In this document: positions 1 through 8,618 of the stretch, in pieces
How the letters are laid out: each line of letters opens with the position of its first letter
Position numbering within the stretch: the first letter of the stretch is position 1
The notes under the pieces: model-generated
The model's input: only the letters and a program-made list of their open reading frames with translations
Told to the model about the DNA's origin: nothing
Database searches by the model: none
NCBI GenBank assembly: GCA_001941065.1
Contig: MSHJ01000010.1
Coordinates: 186,001 to 250,000, forward strand
DNA length: 64,000 nucleotides
Direction: 5' to 3'
From: Alistipes sp. Zagget8
Lineage (GTDB): Bacteria; Bacteroidota; Bacteroidia; Bacteroidales; Rikenellaceae
Position numbers and translations under genes: made by a program

Positions 1-2
1 AT

Positions 3-1313
3 GCCTACCTTCCGGTGGTCAAAACGCTCTGCGACGTCTATGTCCAGATGATGCGCGAAGGCAACCCCCGGCCGCAGATTTCGTTCATCCTCAACTCGAA
101 CCCCGCCCCGGTGGTGCAGGAACTGCTGACGCTCTACGGCAACAGCGACTACGACCGCCTGTGGTACGAACTGGAAGGCAAACCGCTGCTCCTCGCACCT
201 CCCGGAAATTACGGAGCCGGAGTCGCCAGCCGCCTCACGTTCCGCCACGCGTGGTTCGACACCCAGTTCAACTACGGCGGCAACTGGTACGGAGACGGAG
301 TCGGCAAGTGGTCGTGGGGCGAATTCTCGCCGCAGCGCAACGTGCAGGAGGAGATGCCCGTCATGGTCGCCAGCCATCCGATCTGGAACATCGGACGCAG
401 TTACACGGGCAATTCGCCCCAGGGCAAAGGCGGCCACCAGCCCGCAAACCCCACGGCCGAACAGCGTGCCGCGGGAACCTATTTCAAGCAGCAGTTCGAA
501 CGGGCCATCGAGTGCGACCCCGACCTGATCTTCCTCACGGGATGGAACGAATGGGTGGCCCAGCGGCAGGGAGACACGGGTGCGACGTTCATCGACTGCT
601 ACAACCACGAATTCAGCCGCGACATCGAACCCTGCGCCGACGATTTCACCGACGTCTACTATTACTACATGGCCGACTACGTGCGCCGCTACAAGGGCGT
701 CAAGGCGGTCGAGCCGGTGAAGGAGATCCACGAAATCGCCGTAGACGGACGATTCGACGACTGGGAGGCCCTCGGAACCCGTTACAAGGATTACACGGGC
801 GACACCGAGGCCCGCAACCACTGGGGCTTCGGCTACAAGAACATCAACCTCACGAACACCACCGGACGCAACGACATCTGCTACGCCAAAGTGGCCACCG
901 ACAGCAAGTCGCTCTTCTTCTACGTGGAGACCGCCGATGCGATCACGCCCCGCACCGACCGCAACTGGATGCGGCTCTTCATCTCGGTGAAGGGCAGCGC
1001 CGCCCCGGCCTGGGAGGGATTCCAATGGGTGGTAAACAACAAGGTCACGGGCGACACCCGGACGACGCTCCAGCGTTCGAAAGGCGGCTGGGACTGGGAG
1101 GACGCCGCAACGGTCGACTACGCCGTTTCGGGCAACCGGATGGAGCTCGCCATCCCGCTCCGGGAGCTCGGCATCGCTGACGTGAGGGATTTCACGGTCG
1201 ATTTCAAGTGGATCGACAACGCCGTCACCGACGGCGACATCCGCGAATGTATGCGCGACGGCGACTCGGCTCCGGGCGACCGCTTCCGTTACCGTTACAT
1301 TTTCAAGTATTAA
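3..1313 (+). CDS. Glycoside hydrolase-like protein with C-terminal carbohydrate-binding-like domain, 5' end outside window
   Basis: Only the last 436 codons are visible; the frame is open to the window edge, so the true start lies upstream and the GTG at 15 is not taken as a start. The first 230 or so visible residues are rich in Trp and Tyr and contain a TGWNEW motif near residue 180, as seen near the active site of GH99/GH71-like TIM-barrel enzymes. From about residue 235 a second domain begins (VDGRFDDWEAL) that resembles CBM9/DOMON-like beta-sandwich sugar-binding modules. The gene lies 21 bp before another sugar-active lipoprotein gene and is probably co-transcribed with it. The exact GH family and substrate are not recognised. 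Confidence 0.6.
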   Translation, partial: AYLPVVKTLCDVYVQMMREGNPRPQISFILNSNPAPVVQELLTLYGNSDYDRLWYELEGKPLLLAPPGNYGAGVASRLTFRHAWFDTQFNYGGNWYGDGVGKWSWGEFSPQRNVQEEMPVMVASHPIWNIGRSYTGNSPQGKGGHQPANPTAEQRAAGTYFKQQFERAIECDPDLIFLTGWNEWVAQRQGDTGATFIDCYNHEFSRDIEPCADDFTDVYYYYMADYVRRYKGVKAVEPVKEIHEIAVDGRFDDWEALGTRYKDYTGDTEARNHWGFGYKNINLTNTTGRNDICYAKVATDSKSLFFYVETADAITPRTDRNWMRLFISVKGSAAPAWEGFQWVVNNKVTGDTRTTLQRSKGGWDWEDAATVDYAVSGNRMELAIPLRELGIADVRDFTVDFKWIDNAVTDGDIRECMRDGDSAPGDRFRYRYIFKY

Positions 1314-1334
1314 CTCCAATACCCCGATTCAACC

Positions 1335-2608
1335 ATGAAACATCTCCTTATGACCGCCCTGATCGCCGGATCGCTCGCAGCCTTCGCCGGCTGCAACGAC
1401 GGCGACGACGGCAAATCGCAAAAGTATCCCTCGCAAATTCCCGCCGCGGAGAAGATTCCCGTGGTGGCCTGGCACGGCGTGCGTTCGTCGCACGGCACCG
1501 TTGAACGCTTCCAGGAGGCCGAGCAGATGGGCATCACGCTCAACTACTCGCGCATGGGCAACGTCGAGACGGCCCTCAAATGTCTCGACAACGCCGCCAA
1601 AACCAATATCAAGCTCATCGTCGAATGCGGCGAACTCTACGAGGAAAAGAGCGTCTCGACGCCGTGAACCGGCTGAAGGACCACCCCGCGCTGGCCGGCT
1701 ATTTCGTCATGGACGAACCCCATCCGACGCAGTTCGCCAACATGTCCAAAATGATGTCCGACATCCGGCACGTGGACCGCGAGCACATTTGCTATGCGAA
1801 CATCTTCCCCACGGGCGGCCCCGAACACTATGAGGCCCTCGGCGTGAAGGACTACGACGAGTACATCGACCGTTACATGGCCGAGGTTCCCGAAATCACG
1901 TTCCTCTCGTTCGACAAATACCCGATCATCAAGGACCCGAACGTGGCGGACAGTCCGCGGCAGATTCTCGGCGAGTGGTACCAGTGTCTGGAGATCGTCC
2001 GCGACCGGGCGCTCCGCTCGGGCATGGATTTCTGGAGCTTCATGCTCACCGTGCCCCACACCAGCTACCCGCAGCCGACGGTGGAAGACCTGCGCCTGCA
2101 GGCGTACAGTAACCTCGCCTACGGCACGCAGGCACTCCAGTGCTTCACCTACTGGACCCCGACGGTCGAGAATCCCGAACACTGGAACTACCGCAACGGC
2201 CCGATCGCCGAGGACGGCACCCGCACCGAGACCTATGACATCGTGAAATCGGTGCTCGACGAAATCCAGAAGCTGTCGTGGGTCTTCCTGGACAACAAGG
2301 TGACAGGCGTTTACCATATCGGAACGCCGCTGCCGCTGGACACCCACGCGCTGGGCAAGCTCCCCGCCGAAATCACCGAGCTGTCGGTGGGCCGCGAGAC
2401 CAGCACGGCGTGCATCTCGTTCTTCGAGAACCACGGCTACCACTTCATGATGGCTGTCAACACCAGCATCAACGAAAAGTGCTACCTCAACGTCGGCACG
2501 CAGGAGCACGTGCGCCGCATCCACAAGGACGGCTCCGTGCAGCTGGCCTCGAACGACACCCGCACGCTGACGCTCGATCCGGGCGACATGGTGCTCTATA
2601 TGTGGTAG
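1335..2608 (+). pseudogene. Putative TIM-barrel glycoside hydrolase lipoprotein, interrupted by a -1 frameshift near 1650
   Basis: The start at 1335 gives a lipoprotein signal ending AAFAGC (Cys 20). The frame runs to a stop at 1667, but homology-like sequence continues in another frame from about 1650 to 2608 (DHPALAGYFVMDEP onward). The joined product would be about 424 residues. The switch falls at GAGGAAAAGAGCG: one extra A would restore EEKERLDAVN. The YFVMDEP segment is typical of the acid/base strand of retaining TIM-barrel glycosidases, and the C-terminal 90 residues look like a beta domain. Either a real inactivating deletion or a homopolymer sequencing error explains this; nothing suggests programmed frameshifting. 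Substrate unknown. A strong terminator follows. Confidence 0.6.
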
Positions 2609-2630
2609 GCCCCGCCTCCACGACCGGAAT

Positions 2631-2666
2631 CCGTAAAAAGCCGCACAACGATGCGGCTTTTTACGG
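2631..2666 (+). terminator. Intrinsic terminator after the glycosidase pair
   Basis: A perfect 15-bp stem (CCGTAAAAAGCCGCA and its complement) with a 6-base loop, with a T-run inside the descending arm. It closes the operon and separates it from the riboswitch that follows. Confidence 0.85.
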
Positions 2667-2687
2667 ATTTTCCCGTATCTTTGTCCC

Positions 2688-2880
2688 CGCAAGGTTTCGG
2701 AACGGGACACGACGCGCCCCGGCCGATGAAAAGGGAATCCGGTGAAAATCCGGAACAGTACCTGCTGCTGTAAGTCCCCTCCCCCTCGCGGGAGACGACG
2801 GTTGCCGCACGCTATGCCACTGGCTCGAAAGCCGGGAAGGCGCGGCAACAGGGACGAGTCAGAAGACCTGCCTTGACAAG
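2688..2880 (+). promoter_or_regulatory. Cobalamin riboswitch (copy 1)
   Basis: The conserved cobalamin aptamer parts occur in order: the AAGGGAATCCGGTGAAAATC segment at about 2730, CTGCTGCTGTAAG near 2761, GCCACTG followed by GCCGGGAAGGCG near 2816-2842, and the B12 box AGTCAGAAGACCTGCC at about 2857. These are family-defining features of AdoCbl/MeCbl-binding riboswitches. It lies on the + strand about 120 bases before a PKD-type lipoprotein gene, so that gene should be repressed when cobalamin is plentiful. The 120-base stretch up to the start codon has no clear terminator, so control is probably at translation initiation. Confidence 0.93.
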
Positions 2881-3002
2881 GATTCGCACCCGCGGGTTTC
2901 GGGCAGAGATCGGATGGCAGCTTTCGTCATACAGCTTTCCCGTTCAGTCTATTTCCTCCCGGGACCCGGCCACACAGGCGGCGGGCGCAATACGACTGTA
3001 AA

Positions 3003-4757
3003 ATGGTAAACGATATGATCCGGAATCTCTGTTTTTCGACAGTTGCGCTCATGCTGGCGCTGCTCGCATCCTGCAACAAGGACGACGTAATCACCGACGG
3101 CGGTCCCAAACCCGTCATCACGCTGGACAACCCCGACGGCATCTACCCGGTGAAAGTCGGCAAATCGGTAACGATAGCCCCGACGGTCGAGAACGCCGAA
3201 GGCGCCGTCTATGCATGGATTCTCGACGACAAACCGGCAGGCTCCGGGCCGACCTTCACATTCGAAGCCGAAAAGGCCGGCTACTATTACCTCGTCTTCC
3301 GCGTCGAAACCCCGAACGGTTCGGCCGAAGAGGAGCTGCGCATCGATGTGAACCTGCTGCAGCCCCCGGTGATCTCGTTCCCCGTCGGCGAAGACAAGAC
3401 GATGGAGGTCGAGACCGGCCGCGAAACCGTCATCGCCCCTACGGTCGCCAATGCCGACGAAACCACGACCTATGTGTGGACGCTCGACGGCGTAAAGGCC
3501 GGAACCGAAGCGACCTATACTTTCAAACAGAGCACGAAGGGCGAATACCTGCTGACCTTGCAGGCGGAGAACGAAGACGGAAAAGGAGACCCGGAGACCA
3601 TCACGGTCCGGGTTGTGGACCGCTTCTCGGTGACTGCGGTCTTCCCGGCCCCCTCCTGCCTGTTCGGTCCGGCAGGTCTGCGAACCGTATCGAAAGACCG
3701 CACGCTCTGTCTGCGGCCCTATCTGGAACATTTCCACAATCCGACCTTCGCATGGACGGTGGACGGACAGCCCGCCGAAGGAAAGGGCGAGTTCTTCACA
3801 TTCAAACCGGACGGGGAGGGCGAATACACGGTCGTCGTGACGGTGACCGACGACGACGGGGCCACGGCGACGGCCTCGGTAACAGTAACGTGCTGCAGCG
3901 ATGAAGCCTCGCACAAACGCACGGGCGGAACCAACCGGTTCTCGAACAAAGTCTACGAATACACCCCGGCGCCGGGGCAGTTCATCAACGAAGGGGGCAG
4001 CATCGCTTCGGCCGAAGCCGCCGCAGCCTACGCCCAGGAGCAAATCCGGAAAAACGTCGAAGAGAGCAAAGACTATTACGTGTCGCTGGGCGCCTGGGGC
4101 GGCTCGATCGTCGTGGGCTTCGACCACAGCATCGAAAACAAGGGCGGCTACAACGGCTACGATTTCTCGATCACGGGCAACCAGTTCGCCCAATCGTCCG
4201 AACCGGGCATCGTGTGGGTGATGCAGGACACCAACGGCAACCGCCTGCCCGACGACGAATGGTACGAACTCAAAGGCTCGGAATCCGGCAAGCCGGAGAC
4301 ACTCCAGTTCTATGCCATGACCTATTACCGTCCGAAGAGCGACAATACGGCCATCCAATGGAAGGACAACCGCGGCAATGCAGGCCAGGTCGAACGGAAC
4401 AACAGCCACAAACAGGGTTATTTTCCGCAGTGGATCACAGATGAGAGCTACACGCTCTACGGCACGCGGCTGGCCGCCAACACGACGCAGGACCCGATCA
4501 CGGGCGACTACCGCAACAATCCCTATGAGGAGGGATACGCCGACAACGCAGGCCGCGACCAGGCTGCGGGCGAGGTCGCCGACGGCAATCCGCGGAAGAA
4601 CTATTTCAAGATCGCCAACGCCGTGAACGCCGACGGGAGCGCCGCCGACCTGCAGTATATCGACTTTATCAAGGTGCAGACGGGCATCAGCCACAATTCG
4701 GGGCCGCTGGGCGAGGTTTCGACCGAGGTATTCGCCTTCGAGGACGAGAACATCTGA
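3003..4757 (+). CDS. Cobalamin-riboswitch-controlled PKD-domain surface lipoprotein
   Basis: 584 residues. The signal peptide ends LLASC (Cys 24) followed by N-K-D-D, a lipoprotein export pattern that in Bacteroidota favours surface exposure. Residues about 35-118, 120-205 and 210-300 are three PKD/Ig-like repeats, each with a YxWxLDG-like core and a GxYxLxxxVE-type strand. Residues 315-584 form a separate domain with conserved GGSIVVGFDHSI and DTNGNRLPDDEWYEL segments; the latter looks like a calcium-binding Asp-rich loop. No TonB receptor or BtuG-like propeller gene is adjacent. A role in cobalamin binding is inferred only from the riboswitch and surface location. A second ATG at 3015 would also fit the signal peptide. 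A terminator follows at 4781. Confidence 0.8.
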   Translation: MVNDMIRNLCFSTVALMLALLASCNKDDVITDGGPKPVITLDNPDGIYPVKVGKSVTIAPTVENAEGAVYAWILDDKPAGSGPTFTFEAEKAGYYYLVFRVETPNGSAEEELRIDVNLLQPPVISFPVGEDKTMEVETGRETVIAPTVANADETTTYVWTLDGVKAGTEATYTFKQSTKGEYLLTLQAENEDGKGDPETITVRVVDRFSVTAVFPAPSCLFGPAGLRTVSKDRTLCLRPYLEHFHNPTFAWTVDGQPAEGKGEFFTFKPDGEGEYTVVVTVTDDDGATATASVTVTCCSDEASHKRTGGTNRFSNKVYEYTPAPGQFINEGGSIASAEAAAAYAQEQIRKNVEESKDYYVSLGAWGGSIVVGFDHSIENKGGYNGYDFSITGNQFAQSSEPGIVWVMQDTNGNRLPDDEWYELKGSESGKPETLQFYAMTYYRPKSDNTAIQWKDNRGNAGQVERNNSHKQGYFPQWITDESYTLYGTRLAANTTQDPITGDYRNNPYEEGYADNAGRDQAAGEVADGNPRKNYFKIANAVNADGSAADLQYIDFIKVQTGISHNSGPLGEVSTEVFAFEDENI

Positions 4758-4780
4758 CGGACACATTCCGAAACAAGAAA

Positions 4781-4815
4781 AGCGGCGGACCTTTCGAAGG
4801 GCCCGCCGCTTTTTT
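4781..4815. terminator. Bidirectional terminator between convergent genes
   Basis: Stem AGCGGCGG/CCGCCGCT flanked by A-run and T-run, placed between the convergent lipoprotein gene (ends 4757) and rhamnosidase gene (ends 4830). It could serve both strands. Confidence 0.8.
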
Positions 4816-4829
4816 CAGCCGGTAAGGTG

Positions 4830-7472
4830 TCAGAACGTATATTCGTGCACGCCGCCGCCGACCGTGGCGACGGTCTCGCCGTCGATTCGGATGTCGGCTG
4901 TCGTATTGGCCGGAACGGTGACCTTCAGCGTCACGCGGCCGCCGCTGCGCCGCCATTCCGAACGGATCTCGCCGCGCACCGAATCGTAGGAGGCTGCGGC
5001 CCAGTCGAGCGCCCCGACGAAATGGGGAGCGATGACGATATGCCCGAATCCGGGGTCTGCCGGATCGAAATTGATGCCCGCCAGGTCGTTGACATACCAT
5101 GCGGCGACGTCGCCCAGGAAGACGTGGTTGATCGAGGCGTCGTGCCATACGGGCGAAAGCGTCCACGTCTCGGCCAGCGTCGTGAAGCCCTGGCTGACCC
5201 ACCAGCCCCACGAAGGAGCCTCGGTCTGGGAAGCCATTCTGTAAGCCGTCTCGACATGGCCGTAGCGGGTGAGCATACGCAGCACCGTCTTGCTGCCGAT
5301 GGTTCCGAAATCGAGGAAATAGTTGTTTTCGGCAATCATGCGGTCGAGGTTGTCGGCCACGCGCTGCTCATCGCCTGCGGGAACGAGCCCCAGGTAGAGC
5401 GCCACGCCCTGCGCAGCCTGCGAACCGTTGGCATAGAGGCCTTTTTCAGCATCATAATATTTCGCATTGATCAGCTCGCGCAGCTGTTCGGCCTTGCGGA
5501 CGTAACGTTCGCCGTCGCGGCCCAGCAATTCGGCGAAACGGGCCATCAGCACGTTGTCGTAATAGTAGAAGCAGGTCGAGGTGTAGTCGGTCGGGGTCTT
5601 CGTATTGTAAGGAACCCAGTCGCCGATGCCGTAAGTCACGCCGCCGTCGGCCTCCTCGCGCGTGGCGAGGTATTCGAGGTAATGCTCGCAGACGGGCCAC
5701 ATCTTCTCGACGGGACGCAGGTCGCCGTAATAATTATAGAGTGTGTAGGGAATGATGAAGGCCGAAGCGTCCCACACCGGCCCGATCCAGTCGTCGTAAC
5801 CCCACCCGGCCGTGGGAATGATGCCTGCGAGGCGTCCGGCCTCGTTCTGGTTGTCGACGAAATCGTCCAGCCATTTCTCGTAGAAAGCCATCCCGTCGTA
5901 GTTGAGCAATGCCAGGTCCATGGCCAGGTAGCCGTCGGCCGTCCAGCCGTTCTTTTCGCGCTGGGGGCAGTCCGTGGGAATCGACGTGAGGTTGTTGAGA
6001 TAGGTCCGGCGCGTCATCTCCCAGATGCGGTTGAACAACCCGTTCGAGCAGGAGAATTTCCCGACCGACGGCACGTCGGTGTGCATGAACCGGGCCGTGA
6101 GGCTCTTTTTGCCGAGTTTCACCGGAGCGCTCGACCGCAGCTCGACATACTGGAACCCGTGGTAGGTGAAATCGGGCGTCCACGTCTCGCGGCCTTCGCC
6201 GCTCAGGATATAGGTATCGGTCTGGAAATCATAACCCGGCAGAGGCTTGTAGTAAATATCGAGGTTGCGCATCTCGATACGGCCCGAAGGCTGCAGGAAT
6301 TCGCCATGGGTCATCGTGATCTGCGTGCCGCGCTCGCCCTCGACCTGCAGGCGGCAGAGTCCCGTGAGGTTGACGCCGAAATTGAACACCCAGACCGTAT
6401 CGCCGAACGAACGGACCTCGACGGGCTCCATCTCGCGCGTGGCCAGGATGGCGGGCATCGACTGCGCCTTCAGCATCGGCGAGGGAGCCGCGACCTCGAC
6501 GGCCTGCGCCCAGCTCGAGTCGTCGAATCCGGGACGGTCCCAGCCGGGAATCTCCATGCGGGCGTCGTAGACGTCGCCGCTGTAAATGTCGTTCGAACGG
6601 TAGGGGCCGTCGGCCGTCGTGCGCCATGAACCGTCGGAGCAGATGACCTCGTGCGTGCCGTCGGCATAGTCGATGTGCAGTTCGCAAATCATCCGCGCAC
6701 GTCCGCGCCAGCGGGCCACCTCGAAACTCCATGTGGCGAGGGGCTGAATGGCGTTGTAGAAGCCATTGCCCAGCACCGCCGAGAGGACGTTCTCGCCCTC
6801 GCGGAGACGGTCCGTAACGTCGTGCACGGCATAGAGGTTGCGCTTGTCGTAATGGGTGTAGCCCGGGTCGAGGAGATTTCCCGAAACGGGTTCGCCGTTC
6901 AGGCCCATCTTCGCATAGGCCGCGGCGCTCACATAGAGCCGGGCACGCTCGACGCCGGATTTCACGTCGAACGCACGCCGCAGCATCGGCGCAGGGACAA
7001 AATCCCGGTCATGGGCGTCGGAAATCCAGCGGGCCTGCCATTCGGAGGTGTCCATCAGCGCGGTCTCGAACTCCGCAACGGGCGAAACGATCCGCCGTCC
7101 GTCGGCGTCCCACGCCTCGACCTGCCAGTAATAAGGGGTTCGCGAGGCTAACAGCCCGCCGTCGGGCATCGCGGCAAAGGAGCGGCTGCCGGCGACCTCC
7201 CCGGAGTCCCAGACATCGGGAGCGTCCAGTTTTTCAGGCTTCGTGGCCACGCTCAGGCGGTAGCCGGCCTGCGCGAAAGCATCGGCGGCTTCGTAGGTCC
7301 AGGTAAAGCGGGGCGAGGGGGTGTCCACCGAGATCGGCGCCGTGAGGTACTCGCAGCGCATGTCGGCAATCGCGGCACGCTTGCCGCAGGAGCCCGCCAG
7401 CAACGGCAGGCAGCACAGTACGAACCAGCGTCCGGCATTTCGAAAATTTAAAATTTGCATTTGGGTCAGCAT
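4830..7472 (-). CDS. Alpha-L-rhamnosidase, GH78 family lipoprotein
   Basis: 880 residues, full length for the family. It releases L-rhamnose from rhamnosides by an inverting mechanism. The N-terminus has a signal peptide with lipobox LLAGSC (Cys about 29), placing it on the periplasmic or outer-membrane face. The order is: Ig-like domain (residues 35-150, TPSPRFTW), the rhamnosidase N-terminal jelly-roll (about 165-330), a concanavalin-like domain, then the (alpha/alpha)6 barrel with the family signature DCPQREKNGWTADGY near residue 495, which carries acidic catalytic residues, and a C-terminal beta-sandwich. An in-frame ATG at 7460 is an alternative start. It shares the minus strand with the AraC-type regulator just upstream (24 bp gap), so it probably belongs to the rhamnose regulon. 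Confidence 0.92.
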   Translation of the reverse strand: MLTQMQILNFRNAGRWFVLCCLPLLAGSCGKRAAIADMRCEYLTAPISVDTPSPRFTWTYEAADAFAQAGYRLSVATKPEKLDAPDVWDSGEVAGSRSFAAMPDGGLLASRTPYYWQVEAWDADGRRIVSPVAEFETALMDTSEWQARWISDAHDRDFVPAPMLRRAFDVKSGVERARLYVSAAAYAKMGLNGEPVSGNLLDPGYTHYDKRNLYAVHDVTDRLREGENVLSAVLGNGFYNAIQPLATWSFEVARWRGRARMICELHIDYADGTHEVICSDGSWRTTADGPYRSNDIYSGDVYDARMEIPGWDRPGFDDSSWAQAVEVAAPSPMLKAQSMPAILATREMEPVEVRSFGDTVWVFNFGVNLTGLCRLQVEGERGTQITMTHGEFLQPSGRIEMRNLDIYYKPLPGYDFQTDTYILSGEGRETWTPDFTYHGFQYVELRSSAPVKLGKKSLTARFMHTDVPSVGKFSCSNGLFNRIWEMTRRTYLNNLTSIPTDCPQREKNGWTADGYLAMDLALLNYDGMAFYEKWLDDFVDNQNEAGRLAGIIPTAGWGYDDWIGPVWDASAFIIPYTLYNYYGDLRPVEKMWPVCEHYLEYLATREEADGGVTYGIGDWVPYNTKTPTDYTSTCFYYYDNVLMARFAELLGRDGERYVRKAEQLRELINAKYYDAEKGLYANGSQAAQGVALYLGLVPAGDEQRVADNLDRMIAENNYFLDFGTIGSKTVLRMLTRYGHVETAYRMASQTEAPSWGWWVSQGFTTLAETWTLSPVWHDASINHVFLGDVAAWYVNDLAGINFDPADPGFGHIVIAPHFVGALDWAAASYDSVRGEIRSEWRRSGGRVTLKVTVPANTTADIRIDGETVATVGGGVHEYTF

Positions 7473-7496
7473 ATTTATTGGGGTTTTACAGATTTT

Positions 7497-8429
7497 TCAG
7501 GCTTCATTCTCACCGCCGTCCGCACACGGACCGTCGCTGCCGACACCGAAGCGGCGGCGGTACTCGACGGGGGTCATCCGCAGGTGGCGGCGGAACATGT
7601 TGGAGAAATAGGAGGCATCGCCGTAATTGAGCCGGAAGGCGATCTCCTTGATGCTCATGGCCGTTCCCGACAGCAGGCGGCAGGCCTCCTGCAGCCGCAG
7701 CTCCTGCATGTAGCGGGCCGGGGAGATGTTCGTGTAGTCGCGGAACATCTTGCGGAACCACGAATAGCTCATGTTCACCCGCCGGGCCACCTCGTCGGGC
7801 GAGATGTTGGCGTAAAGCTCCTCGCGCATGATGCGCCGCGCCCGGTCGATCTGCCCCACCACGTCGAGCGACACGAACTGGTGGTTCGAATGGTAGTACA
7901 TCGCCATGCCCAGCAGCAGGTTGGCGATGCCGGCGAGGTACTGCTGGTAGGAGGAACGTTCGTTCTCGGCCACCTCGATGGCCTTGTCGTAGAGGGCCGT
8001 GATCTCCTCGCGGACCCCCACGCGGAACACCTCGCGGCTGTCGTCGAAGAAATCGTTGCGGAAGCGTGCATCGACATTCGGACCGCGGAAGCCGATCCAG
8101 TACTCGTGCCAGCCCGTTTCGCGGTCGGGCATGTAGCTGTGCCAGCGGTTGGGACGCAGCAGCACCATGTCCCCGGCGCCGATGTCGGTGCGCTTGCGGC
8201 CGGGGCCGTAAAACGAGCCGCGGCCCGAGGTGATATAGAGCAGCTGGTAGCTCTCCAGCACACGCCCTTTTCCAACGTCAAAATAGAAACCCGAGGGGTG
8301 TCCGACCCGCGGGGGATAGGTTTCGTAGCCGGCGGCGACGGACTCGCTGCCCACGGTGTCGACCGTGATGCCCCACGTCTGGTCCTTTTCGCTGCTCACC
8401 AGATACTTATGATTGTTTACAGGTTTCAT
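7497..8429 (-). CDS. AraC-family transcriptional regulator of the rhamnose locus (RhaR-like)
   Basis: 310 residues. The N-terminal half is a cupin-type ligand-binding domain (GRGSFYGPG, then the pre-strand LRPNRWHSYMP). The C-terminal 100 residues hold two helix-turn-helix motifs of the AraC/XylS type (ISPDEVARRVNMSYSWFRKMF and MSIKEIAFRLNYGDASYFSNMF regions). It is divergent from rhaB-rhaI-rhaT-rhaD and directly upstream of the GH78 rhamnosidase gene, the usual place for a rhamnose-responsive activator in Bacteroidota. A TATATTTG promoter box lies 39 bp upstream. The effector (L-rhamnose or rhamnulose) is inferred from context. Confidence 0.88.
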   Translation of the reverse strand: MKPVNNHKYLVSSEKDQTWGITVDTVGSESVAAGYETYPPRVGHPSGFYFDVGKGRVLESYQLLYITSGRGSFYGPGRKRTDIGAGDMVLLRPNRWHSYMPDRETGWHEYWIGFRGPNVDARFRNDFFDDSREVFRVGVREEITALYDKAIEVAENERSSYQQYLAGIANLLLGMAMYYHSNHQFVSLDVVGQIDRARRIMREELYANISPDEVARRVNMSYSWFRKMFRDYTNISPARYMQELRLQEACRLLSGTAMSIKEIAFRLNYGDASYFSNMFRRHLRMTPVEYRRRFGVGSDGPCADGGENEA

Positions 8430-8441
8430 TTTGCGGGTTAC

Positions 8442-8590
8442 TGAAACGAAAAAGTAGTTTGGTTATACAAATATATATAAAAATCCGCAACCCGCGTCAC
8501 CCCCTCCGGAGGCAAAGCGCGAGAAAAATCAAAAAACAAAAGTCATCCATCATAATACAACGTTGAAACGGCGAAAAAATGAGTTTTTTT
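8442..8590. promoter_or_regulatory. rhaR-like/rhaB divergent control region with repeated motif
   Basis: The regulator has a TATATTTG box on the minus strand at 8468-8475. The rhaB side has TTG at 8563 and a poor -7 element (T-run ending TTTG at 8591, lacking TA), as expected for a promoter needing an activator. Two direct copies of a related motif are present: TGAAACGAAAAAGTAGTTT at 8442-8460 and a copy with short insertions at 8564-8586 (TGAAACG, AAAAAA, GAGTTT). The second overlaps the rhaB promoter. These are candidate binding sites for the AraC-type regulator; this is inference. Confidence 0.45.
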
Positions 8591-8618
8591 GTACAACCCA
8601 AAAATCACAAACCGAAAC

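Noticed and set aside
1640..1665. Programmed -1 frameshift in the glycosidase gene
   Set aside because: No A-AAA-AAG-type slippery heptamer, no downstream structure; mutation or read error is simpler.
2949..4766. 605-codon open frame antisense to the PKD lipoprotein gene
   Set aside because: Lower-quality protein (Arg/Val/Gly-rich, no motif), opposite a riboswitch-led lipoprotein gene with signal peptide and domains.
4827..6629. 600-codon open frame antisense to the rhamnosidase gene
   Set aside because: Antisense to a clear GH78 gene; composition follows the codon pattern of the real gene in GC-rich DNA. The same applies to long antisense frames over dnaG, uvrB, typA, rhaI/rhaT and the DUF4153/rlmB region.
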